Below, piece by piece: positions 36,846 through 44,815 of a stretch of 64,000 nucleotides of DNA. The notes under the pieces are model-generated. The model worked only from the letters and a program-made list of their open reading frames with translations. It had not been told where the DNA came from and did no database searches. The DNA comes from Halosolutus amylolyticus (lineage in GTDB: Archaea > Halobacteriota > Halobacteria > Halobacteriales > Natrialbaceae): NCBI RefSeq assembly GCF_023566055.1, contig NZ_JALIQP010000002.1, positions 806,001-870,000 of the forward strand. The letters are read 5' to 3'. Every line of letters starts with the position of its first letter. The first letter of the stretch is position 1. Both the position numbers and the translations under genes were made by a program.

Positions 36846-37133
36846 ATGGCAGACAAATCCACCTCCGGTGAGGTTCTCGGGGTACCGTACAACTTCGAAC
36901 GACCGAGCATCGGGCGGATGCTCTCGTCGTACTGGCGGCCCGGCGAGGGAATGCTCGTCGAGAAACCCTTCGGCGTCGGCTACACGCTGAACCTCGCCAA
37001 CTGGCGATCGTGGGTCGTCGTCCTCGTCGCCGGCGCGCTCCTCTGGCAACAGGAACAGGGTGCAAGCGAGAGCACCGACGACACCGACGACGAACCGGTC
37101 GAAGTCATCGTCGACGACGAGAGCGGCGACTGA
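36846..37133 (+). CDS. DUF5808 domain protein
   Basis: 95-aa protein starting MADKSTSGEVLGVPYNFERP. The motif G-V-P-Y-N-F-E-R-P-S with RMLSSYWRPGEGMLVEKPFG fits DUF5808. One hydrophobic helix (WRSWVVVLVAGALLW, about 53-68) suggests membrane anchoring, and the tail is very acidic (STDDTDDEPVEVIVDDESGD). Its TGA stop shares its last base with the first base of the 81-bp palindromic element. A TATA-like CTCTTATCGG lies about 30 bp upstream (36811-36820). Confidence 0.8.
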   Translation: MADKSTSGEVLGVPYNFERPSIGRMLSSYWRPGEGMLVEKPFGVGYTLNLANWRSWVVVLVAGALLWQQEQGASESTDDTDDEPVEVIVDDESGD

Positions 37134-37213
37134 TACGGACTGCTGTAGTCAATTACCGCCGACCACCAGAACGTGGTCGGTGATCGGCGGTAAATAGTTA
37201 CAGCAATCCGTAT
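37133..37213. repeat. 81-bp palindromic element, copy B (inverted)
   Basis: Arms 37133-37164 and 37182-37213, starting ATACGGACTGCTGTAGTC and ending TTACAGCAATCCGTAT. Read on the minus strand it matches copy A (17667-17747) at 75 of 81 bases, with no gaps. As in copy A, the first base is the A of an upstream TGA stop and the right end is followed by GAG, giving TGA on both sides. In this copy the centre is itself palindromic (GACCACC/GGTGGTC-like), deepening the hairpin. Confidence 0.8.
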
Positions 37214-37287
37214 GAGTCTCGGCGATCGCGTTTTCTGACAGCAGTGGCCCCGAGAGACGCCCAGCGGCGGGTCGATCGGTGCCCTAA

Positions 37288-38121
37288 TCAGACGCTGTAG
37301 TCCGCCACGAATCGCTCGAGCGCCTCGTGATCGACCGATCGGTACGGCACGGACAGCGGCGAGATGCTGGTCCGATCGGCGAGGATCGCCCGGCGATCGG
37401 TGCCGGGGTCGTCGGGGATCGATCCGTCTGCCATCTGCTCCCAGAGCCGGTTGTGGAGCCGGAACTGGCCGTTCTCGACGCTTCCGTCCATCTCGTAGAC
37501 CGTGGACGGGCGGGTGAGTTCGACGGCCCTCGTCTCCCGGTGGGGCCCCGGCGTGTTGACGTTGAGATAGTCGATTCGCTCGAAGACGTCGTTCGCGAGG
37601 GCGTACTCGACGAGGTCGGCCGTCAGCGTCGCCGGTTCCGCGAACGAGTCGGGCGTGAGGTCACCGTCGTGGTCGAGCGTGTTCATCGAGACGGCGATCG
37701 AGGGGGTGTCGAGAAAGGCGGCCTCCATCGCGGCGCTGACCGTGCCCGATCGCGAGAGGACGTACGCCCCGAGGTTCGCGCCGGGGTTACAGCCGGCGAC
37801 CACCACGTCGGGTTCGGGGTCGAGCGCACCGAGTCCCACGACGACGCAGTCGCAGGGCGTCCCGTCGATCGCGTAGCCGAGGTCGTGATCGGCGTGGGGG
37901 ACCGGACTCGAGAACTGCGCGTCCGCGAACCCGATCGTGGGTTCGTCGTCCTCGCCCGCCGTTCGACCGTACGTGAGCGAGCGGCCGACCGCGCTCCGGT
38001 TGTCCGCGGGTGCGAGCACCCGGACCGAGCCGATCGACGAGAGTTCGTCGGCCAGCGCGCGGAGGCCGGGCGCGTCGATGCCGTCGTCGTTGGTCAGCAG
38101 GATGTGAGGACCGTCGCTCAT
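37288..38121 (-). CDS. surE: 5'/3'-nucleotidase SurE
   Basis: 277-aa SurE. N-terminal LLTNDDGIDAPGLRAL holds the metal-binding Asp-Asp; APADNRSAVGRSLTY carries the family Asn/Ser; VVAGCNPGANLGAYVLSRSGTVSAAMEA supplies the second metal Asn and phosphate-binding region. SurE hydrolyses 5' and 3' nucleoside monophosphates and short polyphosphate and is linked to stress survival. Length fits archaeal members. Same strand as the dehydrogenase gene at 38195, which ends about 75 bp upstream of it. Confidence 0.94.
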   Translation of the reverse strand: MSDGPHILLTNDDGIDAPGLRALADELSSIGSVRVLAPADNRSAVGRSLTYGRTAGEDDEPTIGFADAQFSSPVPHADHDLGYAIDGTPCDCVVVGLGALDPEPDVVVAGCNPGANLGAYVLSRSGTVSAAMEAAFLDTPSIAVSMNTLDHDGDLTPDSFAEPATLTADLVEYALANDVFERIDYLNVNTPGPHRETRAVELTRPSTVYEMDGSVENGQFRLHNRLWEQMADGSIPDDPGTDRRAILADRTSISPLSVPYRSVDHEALERFVADYSV

Positions 38122-38194
38122 CTATCCGATGCTGGACCGGCGGTGAGTAAAAGCTAGCCGGTTGGGGACACGCGCTCTGCCCGACGGACGCCGG

Positions 38195-39274
38195 TCAGTC
38201 GATCGAGACCGACGTTCCTCGCTCGGCCGAGCGGTAGATGGCGTCCATCACGCGCTGGACGGTCAGCGCCTGATCGACGGTGCCGAGTCCGTGGGGAGAC
38301 CCTGCGGCGACGGCCTCGAGGAACCGCCTGTCGCTGCCCTCCCAGCCGGTGTGGTCGATCGATCCCTCGGTCAGCGTCGCGTCGAGGTTGTGGTCCGTCC
38401 CCTGCGTGCCGCTTCGATACAGGGTGAGGGCCTCGCCGCCGAGTTCCAGTTCGGCGCCGGCCTCGGTGCCGCGGACGACGAAGTCGTTCGTCTCGGCCTG
38501 GTTTGCGGCCCAGGTGACCTCGAGCGAGACGGTCCGATCGTCCGCACAGCGGATCATCGCCGTCGCCGAGTCCTCGACGTCGAACACCGCGTCCTCGGTC
38601 TCGTCGTACCAGTCGCCGGGATCGACGTAGTCCTCGCGCCGGCCGAACTCGGTCCGGGTGACGGCGAAGACCTCCTCGACGTCGGGATAGCCCATGAGAT
38701 AGAGCGCGAAGTCGATCGCGTGGACCCCGATGTCGACGACGGCACCGCCACCGGCCAGGTCCTCGCTGGTGAACCACGACCCGACGCCGGGGATGCCCCG
38801 CCGTCGGACGTAGTTCGCGTCGACGTGGGTGACCTCGCCGAAGTAGCCGTCGTCCCGGTAGTCGGTGAACACCGCCGGGGCCGTCGCGACGCGGTTGTGG
38901 AAGTTCACCGCGCAGAAGCCCTCGGCCTCCGCTGCCGCGTCGGCGATCCGTTCGGCGCTCGCGAGGTCGTCCGCGAGGGGTTTCTCGCAGAAGACGTCGT
39001 AACCGCGATCGAGCGCCGCGACGACCGCCCCCTCGTGGTACGTGTTCGGGGTCGAGACCGCGACGGCGTCCAGATTTTCGCCGTCGTACATCTCCGCGAA
39101 CTCCTCGTAGGTCCGCGCGTCGTACGTCTCCGCGAACTCCGTGCGCGTCTCGGCGACGAGGTCGGCACCGGCGACGACGTCGTGGCCGAACGCCTCGGCG
39201 TTGGCGGCGTGTGTCTGTCCCATGAACCCGAGTCCGACGACGCCCAGACGGACGCGATCGTCTGCATTACTCAT
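38195..39274 (-). CDS. Gfo/Idh/MocA family oxidoreductase
   Basis: 359-aa NAD(P)-dependent dehydrogenase of sugars, inositols or similar. The N-terminal Rossmann motif GVVGLGFMGQTHAANAEAFG is followed by the family EKPLADDLASAERI (catalytic Lys of the EKP motif, about 97) and GAVVDIGVHAIDFALYLMG (catalytic Asp/His). The start at 39274 gives MSNADDRVRLGVVGLGFMG; an earlier in-frame ATG adds 20 basic residues. No sugar operon surrounds it, so the substrate is open. AT-rich CATATG near 39272 overlaps the start. Confidence 0.9.
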   Translation of the reverse strand: MSNADDRVRLGVVGLGFMGQTHAANAEAFGHDVVAGADLVAETRTEFAETYDARTYEEFAEMYDGENLDAVAVSTPNTYHEGAVVAALDRGYDVFCEKPLADDLASAERIADAAAEAEGFCAVNFHNRVATAPAVFTDYRDDGYFGEVTHVDANYVRRRGIPGVGSWFTSEDLAGGGAVVDIGVHAIDFALYLMGYPDVEEVFAVTRTEFGRREDYVDPGDWYDETEDAVFDVEDSATAMIRCADDRTVSLEVTWAANQAETNDFVVRGTEAGAELELGGEALTLYRSGTQGTDHNLDATLTEGSIDHTGWEGSDRRFLEAVAAGSPHGLGTVDQALTVQRVMDAIYRSAERGTSVSID

Positions 39275-39361
39275 ATGTCGAGTAAATGTCTCTCGTCGGT
39301 GAAAGAAGTATGCGTGGCGGCGACTCCTCGGCACCGACGACGATCGTGGCCCCGCCGATCG

Positions 39362-41023
39362 CTACCGATCGACTTCGCCCATGATGCAGTCCAGGCTCCC
39401 GATCGCCGCGATCAGGTCGGCGACGTACTCCCCGCGGACGATCTCGGGGAGGACCGAGAGGTTCGAGAAACAGGGACTGCGGATCTTGAACCGGGCGGGC
39501 GTGTCGGTCCCGTCCGATCGGATGTAGATCCCGAGTTCGCCCTTGGCACCCTCGACTGCACGATAGATCTCGGCGTCTGGGTCGGGTTTGAGCGTTCTGG
39601 GGACGTTGGCCTGGATCTCCCGCTCGTCCTCGGGCCAGTCCGCAAGCAGGTCGAGACACTGCCGGACGATCTTGGCGGACTCCTCGACCTCCCCCATTCG
39701 GACGAGTACCCGCGAGTAGTTGTCGCCGTCCGGTTCGGTGACGACGTCCCAGTCGAGGTTCGGGTAGTAGCCGTAGGGGTCATCGCGCCGGAGGTCGTAG
39801 TCGATCCCGGAGCCGCGAGCGACCGGCCCGGTACAGCCGTACTGTCTGGCCGTCTCCGGATCGAGGACGCCGGTGTCGACGCACCGGTGCTGGAACACCT
39901 CGTTTGTGACGAGCAGATCGTGGTACTCGTCGATCTTCGCGGGGAGGCCGTCGAGGACGTCCCTGACCCCGGCGAGGAACTCCTCGCGGGGTTTAGGCAG
40001 GTCCCACGCGACCCCACCCAGCCGGAAGTAGTTGAACATCATCCGCTGGCCGGTCAGATCCTCCAGAATATCGAGCACGAGTTCCCGATCGCGCATGGCG
40101 TACTGGAAGGTCGCGGTGAACTCCCCGACGACGTCGAGCGCGTAGGTGCCGAGCGCGATGAAGTGGGCGGCCATCCGGGAGAGTTCCGCGCCCATCGTCC
40201 GGACGATCTGTGCGTACTCGGGGACCTCGATGTCGGCCAGGTCTTCGGCGGCGCGGGCGTAGGCCCACTCGTTCAGCAGGCCCGACGACACCCAGTCCCA
40301 GCGATCGGGGTAGGGCATGATCTGGTGACGGTACGTTCCCTGCTGGCACAGTTGCTCCTCACAGCGGTGGATGTAGCCGATGTCCGGGTCGACGTCGACG
40401 ACGGTCTCCCCGTCGAGGACGGTCTCGACGTGGAGGACGCCGTGGGTCGAGGGGTGGTGCGGGCCGATGTTGAGAAACATCGTGTCCGACTCGGGGTCGC
40501 GCTCGTCGCCGGCGATCGGGTTCGCGTGCTCGGACAGCGTGACGACCTGTGGCTGATCTTGATCGTAGTCGAGCGAGAGGGGGTGGCCCTGCCACGTCTC
40601 GGGCAACAGGATTCGCCGCAGGTCGGGGTGGTCCTCGTACTCGATGCCGACGAGGTCGTAGGCCTCCCGCTCGTGCCAGTTGGCCGTCGGATACACCGAC
40701 GCGGCCGACTCGCCCACCGGGTCGTCAATCGGCGTCGGGACGACGACGCTCGCCTCGCGGGTCGGGTCGGCGTAGGATCGCAGGTGGTAGATCGTCTCGA
40801 ACCGATCGGGGTACTGCTGGGCCGTGACGCAGGCGCAGTGGTCGAACCCGGCCTCGTCCCGGAGCGCGGTCAGCGCCGACTGTACGTCGTCCGGTCGGAC
40901 GACGACCCCGGGCGCGTTCAGGTGGTCGTCGCGATCGATCGCGTACTCGGAGACCACGTCCGGGAGGAGACGATCGGTTCCCGATCCCTCGGGCGACTCC
41001 TCGAGTGACGAGTGTGCGGCCAT
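39362..41023 (-). CDS. nuoCD: NADH dehydrogenase-like complex subunit C/D fusion (NuoCD)
   Basis: 553-aa fusion of Complex I subunits C (about 1-170; ANWHEREAYDLVGIEYEDHP, RRILLPETWQGHPL) and D (about 180-553; NIGPHHPSTHGVLHV, IGYIHRCEEQLCQQGTY, PARFKIRSPCFSNL, GEVDR end). In D the quinone-site His/Tyr region is kept. In haloarchaea NuoCD usually sits in a nuoABCDHIJKLMN operon; here no other nuo gene is near, so this is a stand-alone copy or paralogue, perhaps for an alternative complex or assembly. Divergent from an HTH_10 regulator 83 bp away, with a shared palindrome over the promoter. Confidence 0.88.
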   Translation of the reverse strand: MAAHSSLEESPEGSGTDRLLPDVVSEYAIDRDDHLNAPGVVVRPDDVQSALTALRDEAGFDHCACVTAQQYPDRFETIYHLRSYADPTREASVVVPTPIDDPVGESAASVYPTANWHEREAYDLVGIEYEDHPDLRRILLPETWQGHPLSLDYDQDQPQVVTLSEHANPIAGDERDPESDTMFLNIGPHHPSTHGVLHVETVLDGETVVDVDPDIGYIHRCEEQLCQQGTYRHQIMPYPDRWDWVSSGLLNEWAYARAAEDLADIEVPEYAQIVRTMGAELSRMAAHFIALGTYALDVVGEFTATFQYAMRDRELVLDILEDLTGQRMMFNYFRLGGVAWDLPKPREEFLAGVRDVLDGLPAKIDEYHDLLVTNEVFQHRCVDTGVLDPETARQYGCTGPVARGSGIDYDLRRDDPYGYYPNLDWDVVTEPDGDNYSRVLVRMGEVEESAKIVRQCLDLLADWPEDEREIQANVPRTLKPDPDAEIYRAVEGAKGELGIYIRSDGTDTPARFKIRSPCFSNLSVLPEIVRGEYVADLIAAIGSLDCIMGEVDR

Positions 41024-41071
41024 ACCCCCTGTTTGGGACAGGACGGGCGAGTCGCTACTGCGCCACGGGCT

Positions 41072-41090
41072 AGGCTATTTATATTAGCCT
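41072..41090. promoter_or_regulatory. palindrome around TATA between nuoCD and regulator
   Basis: AGGCTA-TTTATAT-TAGCCT: a perfect 6-bp inverted repeat whose 7-nt centre is a TATA box. The TATA centre is 26 bp before the regulator ATG (41107), giving a leaderless start, and about 58 bp before nuoCD on the other strand. A protein bound here would cover the TATA of the regulator, so negative auto-control and joint control of nuoCD are both plausible. Confidence 0.5.
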
Positions 41091-41106
41091 CCTGAACCGT
41101 ACGGCC

Positions 41107-41757
41107 ATGAAGACCGTCCGGCTCACCCTCCAGCATGACGCCGAGACGGTCCATCCGATGCACCGGTTCGTCGCGGATCACGACGCCTTCGAGGACTATC
41201 GGATGGTCCACGGGAACTTCTCGGGTGCCGACGAACACGCGTTCATCTTCCACGTCGTAGGCGATCCCGATGTCTACGAGACGGCGCTCTCGGAGTTCGG
41301 CGGCGTCGAATCGTACGATCTCACCCGGACGGGCGACCGCTCGTTCTCGGTCTACGTCCGCGACGTCCCCGACGACGTCGGCAACCAGTTGATCGAGACG
41401 TTCTCCGGAGGGAGTCTCGTTCCGCTCCCGCCGCTCGAGTACCGATCGGACTGGTCGGTCCGCTTTTCGGTCGTCGGCGAACCCGAGGACCTCAAACGGG
41501 CGCTGGCGCAGATCCCCGACGGGATCGAACCGACCGTCGACGGGGTCGGCGAGTACGACGGTAGCGACGCCGTCACCGGGGCGCTGACCGCCCGACAGCG
41601 CGAGGCCCTCCGCGTCGGTCGCGACCTCGGCTACTTCGACGTGCCGCGATCGGCGAGCGTCGAGGACGTGGCAGCGGAACTGGACTGCGCACCGGGGACG
41701 GCCGCCGAACACCTCCGGAAGGCGGCGGCGACGGTGATGGACGAACTCGAGTTGTAA
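41107..41757 (+). CDS. HTH_10 (bacterioopsin activator type) regulator
   Basis: 216-aa regulator. About 155 residues of sensor domain start MKTVRLTLQHDAETVHPMH (compact alpha/beta, similar to haloarchaeal Bat-type N-domains). The HTH_10 domain runs LTARQREALRVGRDLGYF, then VEDVAAELDCAPGTAAEHL to the C-terminus. Leaderless start at 41107 under a TATA box held inside a palindrome. The divergent partner is nuoCD, so respiratory or redox control is an inference from position only. Confidence 0.88.
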   Translation: MKTVRLTLQHDAETVHPMHRFVADHDAFEDYRMVHGNFSGADEHAFIFHVVGDPDVYETALSEFGGVESYDLTRTGDRSFSVYVRDVPDDVGNQLIETFSGGSLVPLPPLEYRSDWSVRFSVVGEPEDLKRALAQIPDGIEPTVDGVGEYDGSDAVTGALTARQREALRVGRDLGYFDVPRSASVEDVAAELDCAPGTAAEHLRKAAATVMDELEL

Positions 41758-41838
41758 ACGCGAGCCAGAATCGATCCGACAGCAGTCGTCCGATCGTCAT
41801 CTCCGTTCGACCGCTGTCCGTGCGTCCGATCGCCGGCC

Positions 41839-42096
41839 CTACGCCCGGCCGCCGTGTTTGCGGTACCAGACCTGCTCGCCGATCGGGGACTCGTCCGGGT
41901 CGATGTCCAGTCTGCGCAGGACCAGGTCCCGGACCGCGACCGTGACGACGAGGTCGATCGTCTCTCCGGCCTCGGTCCGGACGGCGACCACGCAGTGGCC
42001 GTCCCGCTCGTCGATGCGTTCGATCGTGCCGATCGACCACCGCTCGATGTCGTGGGTGGGTCGTCTCGCGTGGATCCGATCGTGACTCGCGGGCAT
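41839..42096 (-). CDS. hypothetical 85-aa protein (DUF7861-like)
   Basis: Starts MPASHDRIHARRPTHDIERW. It has beta-strand-rich acidic and hydrophobic stretches (WSIGTIERIDERDGHCVVAV, TIDLVVTVAVRDLVLRRL) and ends WYRKHGGRA. The strand pattern suggests a small beta-barrel, perhaps OB- or SH3-like. From memory, similar short proteins are annotated DUF7861 in haloarchaea; function unknown. Between the regulator and HAM1 genes, divergent from HAM1. Confidence 0.65.
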   Translation of the reverse strand: MPASHDRIHARRPTHDIERWSIGTIERIDERDGHCVVAVRTEAGETIDLVVTVAVRDLVLRRLDIDPDESPIGEQVWYRKHGGRA

Positions 42097-42208
42097 CCTG
42101 ACTCACGGTTGGCGGGGCACGAACTTGCGCTCGTCGCCCGACGATCGGTGCCGGGAGCGCCGGGAGCCAACCGACGGGATTTTGCCACCGCCGGCCGCCC
42201 ACTCGTAC

Positions 42209-42901
42209 ATGACCATCCGATTCGTCACGGGGAACGAGGGCAAGGTCGAGGAAGCGCGCGAGTATCTCGACGGGATCGACGACGTCGAACAGGTCGCGTT
42301 CGACTACACCGAGATCCAGAGCGACTCGCTCGCGGACATCGCGGCCCACGGCGCACGCGAGGCGTTCGAGGCGCTCGGCGGCGAGGACCCGGTCCTCGTC
42401 GACGACGCGGGCCTGTTCGTCGACGCGCTCGGGGGCTTTCCGGGGCCGTACTCGGCGTACGTCGAAGACACGGTCGGGGTCGATCGGCTCTGGCGACTGG
42501 CGGAAGGGGAGGAGAACCGCCGCGCGCGATTCCGGACGGTGCTGGCGTACGCCGGGAGCGAGGTGCCACGGACCTCGAAAAGCGAGGTGCCACGGACCTC
42601 GAAAAGCGAGGTGCCACGGACCTCGAAAAGCGAGGTGCCACGGAACTCGAAAAGCGAGGTGCCACGGAACTCGAGCGAGATGGAAGACGACCCGCAGGCA
42701 GTCGGCGTCGAGACGTTCGCAGGAACGGTCGCCGGCACGCTCGTTCCGCCACGCGGCGAGGGCGGGTTCGGCTACGATCCGATCTTCGAGTACAACGGCC
42801 AGACGATGGCCGAGATGAGCACCGCGGAGAAGAACGCGATCTCACACCGCGGCCGGGCGCTGGCCGAGTTCGTGGAGTGGTACGCCGATCGCCACGAGTG
42901 A
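42209..42901 (+). CDS. rdgB: non-canonical purine NTP pyrophosphatase (HAM1/RdgB)
   Basis: 230-aa house-cleaning enzyme that hydrolyses ITP, dITP and XTP. Motifs: FVTGNEGKVEEAREYL (substrate-binding N-terminus), PVLVDDAGLFVDALGGFPG (metal Asp), GGFGYDPIFEY and AEKNAISHRGRALAEF (C-terminal base-specific SHR). Family members are usually about 185-200 aa. The extra about 40 residues come from a five-fold repeat of S-E-V-P-R-T/N-S-K at about residues 117-156, between the helical arm and the GYDP region. The fold core appears intact. Confidence 0.9.
   Translation: MTIRFVTGNEGKVEEAREYLDGIDDVEQVAFDYTEIQSDSLADIAAHGAREAFEALGGEDPVLVDDAGLFVDALGGFPGPYSAYVEDTVGVDRLWRLAEGEENRRARFRTVLAYAGSEVPRTSKSEVPRTSKSEVPRTSKSEVPRNSKSEVPRNSSEMEDDPQAVGVETFAGTVAGTLVPPRGEGGFGYDPIFEYNGQTMAEMSTAEKNAISHRGRALAEFVEWYADRHE
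42557..42676 (+). repeat. five 24-bp tandem repeats inside rdgB
   Basis: Five in-frame copies of a 24-bp unit AGCGAGGTGCCACGGA/CTCGAAA, encoding SEVPRTSK three times then SEVPRNSK and SEVPRNSS. Each unit also contains an inverted repeat CGAGGT-N7-ACCTCG in the first three copies. The copies are near identical (AC versus AA at one site), so the array looks recently expanded and may be length-variable. Confidence 0.85.
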
Positions 42902-42994
42902 TATCGAACTTTTCCGATCCCCCGTTCCGGTAACCCCGCCAATTCTGTCCAGCGAATAGATCAGCACGAGGAGGCTTCCTGCAACCCTAGGCTT

Positions 42995-43014
42995 ATATCG
43001 AGGTAGCCCGATAT
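42995..43014. promoter_or_regulatory. candidate ArsR operator overlapping TATA
   Basis: ATATCG-AGGTAGCC-CGATAT, a perfect 6-bp inverted repeat directly at a TATA-like CTTATATCG (42992-43000), about 70-90 bp before the arsR ATG. ArsR-family repressors typically bind short A/T-ended dyads over their own promoter and release on As(III), so this is a good candidate operator. Confidence 0.5.
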
Positions 43015-43032
43015 GGAGTGTGGAGACACAAG

Positions 43033-43098
43033 ATGACGAATAGCTGTACGACGTCGAAAACACAGATCGGGAAAACACGATATGGCGTCGGACGGTGA
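43033..43098 (+). CDS. 21-aa mini-ORF overlapping arsR start
   Basis: MTNSCTTSKTQIGKTRYGVG plus one more residue, ending TGA at 43096-43098, 17 bases past the arsR ATG. It is the first ATG below the TATA-like element at 42992-43000, about 10 bases into the transcript. It might couple translation or serve as a leader; it contains one Cys. This could equally be chance. Confidence 0.25.
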   Translation: MTNSCTTSKTQIGKTRYGVGR

Positions 43099-43471
43099 CC
43101 ACCTCGCGGACGCCTGTTGCACGGTCGAGCAACTGCGCGACGACGTCGAGGATCCCGTCGCAGACCTCGAAGGGTTGCGATCGGACGCGGAGCGAGTCGA
43201 GACGCAGACCAGCGTCTACGGCGCGCTGGCGAACGAACACCGGGTTCGGATCCTCGAGGCCCTCCGCGACGGCGAGCGCTGCGTCTGCGAGTTGCAGGTC
43301 GTCCTCGACGCGCCGCAGTCGACGGTGGCGACGCACCTCCGGACGCTTCGCGACGCCGGCCTGGTCAAGAGCCGAAAGAAGGGGCGCTGGACGTACTACC
43401 GGATCGCCGACACCGCGGTCTTCGAGTTGCTCGACGTCGCTGCAGCCGTCGACGTCCCGAGCGACGACTGA
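43082..43471 (+). CDS. arsR: ArsR-family transcriptional repressor
   Basis: 129-aa winged-helix regulator. The core VYGALANEHRVRILEALRD is followed by the metal-site motif ERCVCELQVVLDAPQSTVATHLRTLRDAGLV, in which CVCEL is the classic ArsR As(III)/Sb(III) thiolate motif. An extra N-terminal segment of about 45 residues contains ADACCTVEQLRDDV, a Cys pair that may add a ligand. Paired with arsM 45 bp downstream, so an arsenite-inducible operon is likely. A dyad over the promoter is the presumed operator. Confidence 0.9.
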   Translation: MASDGDHLADACCTVEQLRDDVEDPVADLEGLRSDAERVETQTSVYGALANEHRVRILEALRDGERCVCELQVVLDAPQSTVATHLRTLRDAGLVKSRKKGRWTYYRIADTAVFELLDVAAAVDVPSDD

Positions 43472-43516
43472 CGGCGACCCTGTACCGACGAGGAACGACA
43501 CACGGACACTCCCACG

Positions 43517-44332
43517 ATGACAGACGACACACTGACAGACCACGAACCGACCGAGACCGATCCGACGACCCGCCGATCGACCGTCCGCGAGGAGTACGGG
43601 TCGATCGCGAACACCGGCGGCGACTGCTGCGGCACGGGTGACGACTGCTGTGGCACGGACGAAATCGGCACCGAGGCCGACGGGACGGCCGCCGACCGGG
43701 CCCGCTCGATCGGCTACGACGCGGCCGACCTCGCGGACGCACCCGACGACGCGAACCTCGGACTGGGCTGTGGAAACCCCGTCGCGATCTCGAACCTCGA
43801 GGCCGGCGAGTCGGTACTCGATCTCGGCTCCGGCGGCGGGTTCGACTGCTTCCTCGCGGCCCGGGAGGTCGGTCCCGAGGGACGCGCGATCGGCGTCGAC
43901 ATGACGCCTGAGATGATCGAGACAGCGCGGACGAACGCCCGCGAGAGCGACCTCGAGAACGTCGAGTTCCGACTCGGCGAGATCGAGCACCTCCCGGTCG
44001 CGGACGAGAGAGTCGACACGATCATCTCGAACTGCGTCGTCAATCTCTCGCCCGAGAAGCCGCGGGTACTCGCGGAGGCGTTCCGGGTGCTTCGACCCGG
44101 CGGCCGGCTCGCGATTTCGGATCTCGTCGCGACGGAACCGCTTCCCGACAAAGTTCGGGAGGATCCCGAGGCCGTCGCCGCCTGCGTGGGCGGCGCGGCG
44201 ACCGTCGACGAGATGGAACGCTGGCTCGACGACGCGGGCTTCGTCGACGTCTCGCTCACGATCGAGGGCGAGTGGACCGACGACCTGCCGATCGTCTCCG
44301 CGCGGATCGAAGCGCGAAAACCCGACGAGTGA
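43517..44332 (+). CDS. arsM: arsenite S-adenosylmethionine methyltransferase
   Basis: 271-aa ArsM. SAM motif VLDLGSGGGFDCFLAA; acidic strand 2 IGVDMTPEMI; conserved thiols CCGT-x-CCGT in the N-terminus, GLGCGNPVA, ISNCVVNLSPEK and AACVGGA, which place three or more Cys for As(III) binding, as in known ArsM enzymes. It methylates arsenite to mono-, di- and trimethylarsenicals, a detoxification or biosynthetic step. Directly downstream of arsR, so co-regulated. An N-terminal acidic tail (about 25 residues) is halophilic. Confidence 0.93.
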   Translation: MTDDTLTDHEPTETDPTTRRSTVREEYGSIANTGGDCCGTGDDCCGTDEIGTEADGTAADRARSIGYDAADLADAPDDANLGLGCGNPVAISNLEAGESVLDLGSGGGFDCFLAAREVGPEGRAIGVDMTPEMIETARTNARESDLENVEFRLGEIEHLPVADERVDTIISNCVVNLSPEKPRVLAEAFRVLRPGGRLAISDLVATEPLPDKVREDPEAVAACVGGAATVDEMERWLDDAGFVDVSLTIEGEWTDDLPIVSARIEARKPDE

Positions 44333-44341
44333 GGGTGCCGA

Positions 44342-44815
44342 TCAGGCCCGCGGGTCCCGATCGGGGCCCGGATACGCGCCCTCCTCGACGGCCTCGTAGA
44401 GACTCTCGGGATCGAATAGCTGGGCGAACGCGTCCGGCGGCCGGACGCTGACGGAGACGCGGGGCTGGAGGGTCAGGCCGGCCTTCGCCGACCGGAGGCG
44501 TTCGTCGTAGGAGAGCAGGTGTGCGGCCTGACTCTGGTAGGCCGACGCCAGCGCGGGGTGGTCCTCCGGTGGATGCTCGACCGCGGTTCGATCGGCCGCG
44601 AGCCGGTCCCGGTGGTCGGCCGCGAGGTCGGGATCGGCCAGCGACGCCACGAGGCGTTCGGTTCGATCGAGGAGCGCGTCGCTCGCGACGAGGTCGATCC
44701 AGGAGTGACGGCGAACGTGATCGAGCGCCTCGCGGGCCGCGCCCCCGACGAGCAGGTCGGCCGCGAGCACGTCCGCACCGGCCACGACGCGGGCGGGGTT
44801 CGGCCCCTCACTCAT
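44342..44815 (-). CDS. hypothetical PIN-like protein (DUF7384-like)
   Basis: 157-aa protein starting MSEGPNPARVVAGADVLAAD. The N-terminal VVAGADVLAADLLVGGAAREALDH resembles the first strand and helix of a PIN nuclease, with Asp for metal. Further acidic residues include IDLVASDALLDRTERL and DPDLAADHRDRLAADRTAV. The full set of four PIN acids is not certain. Its start overlaps the stop of a 35-aa gene by eight bases, which suggests a two-gene unit. It could be a toxin-like or RNA-processing enzyme; not established. Confidence 0.7.
   Translation of the reverse strand: MSEGPNPARVVAGADVLAADLLVGGAAREALDHVRRHSWIDLVASDALLDRTERLVASLADPDLAADHRDRLAADRTAVEHPPEDHPALASAYQSQAAHLLSYDERLRSAKAGLTLQPRVSVSVRPPDAFAQLFDPESLYEAVEEGAYPGPDRDPRA

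Noticed and set aside
42557-42676. CRISPR-like array
   Set aside because: The 24-bp repeats have no spacers and are in frame inside rdgB; they are a coding tandem repeat.
43013-43036. Seven-codon ORF MECGDTR before arsR
   Set aside because: Lies upstream of the transcription start expected from the TATA box, so probably not transcribed.
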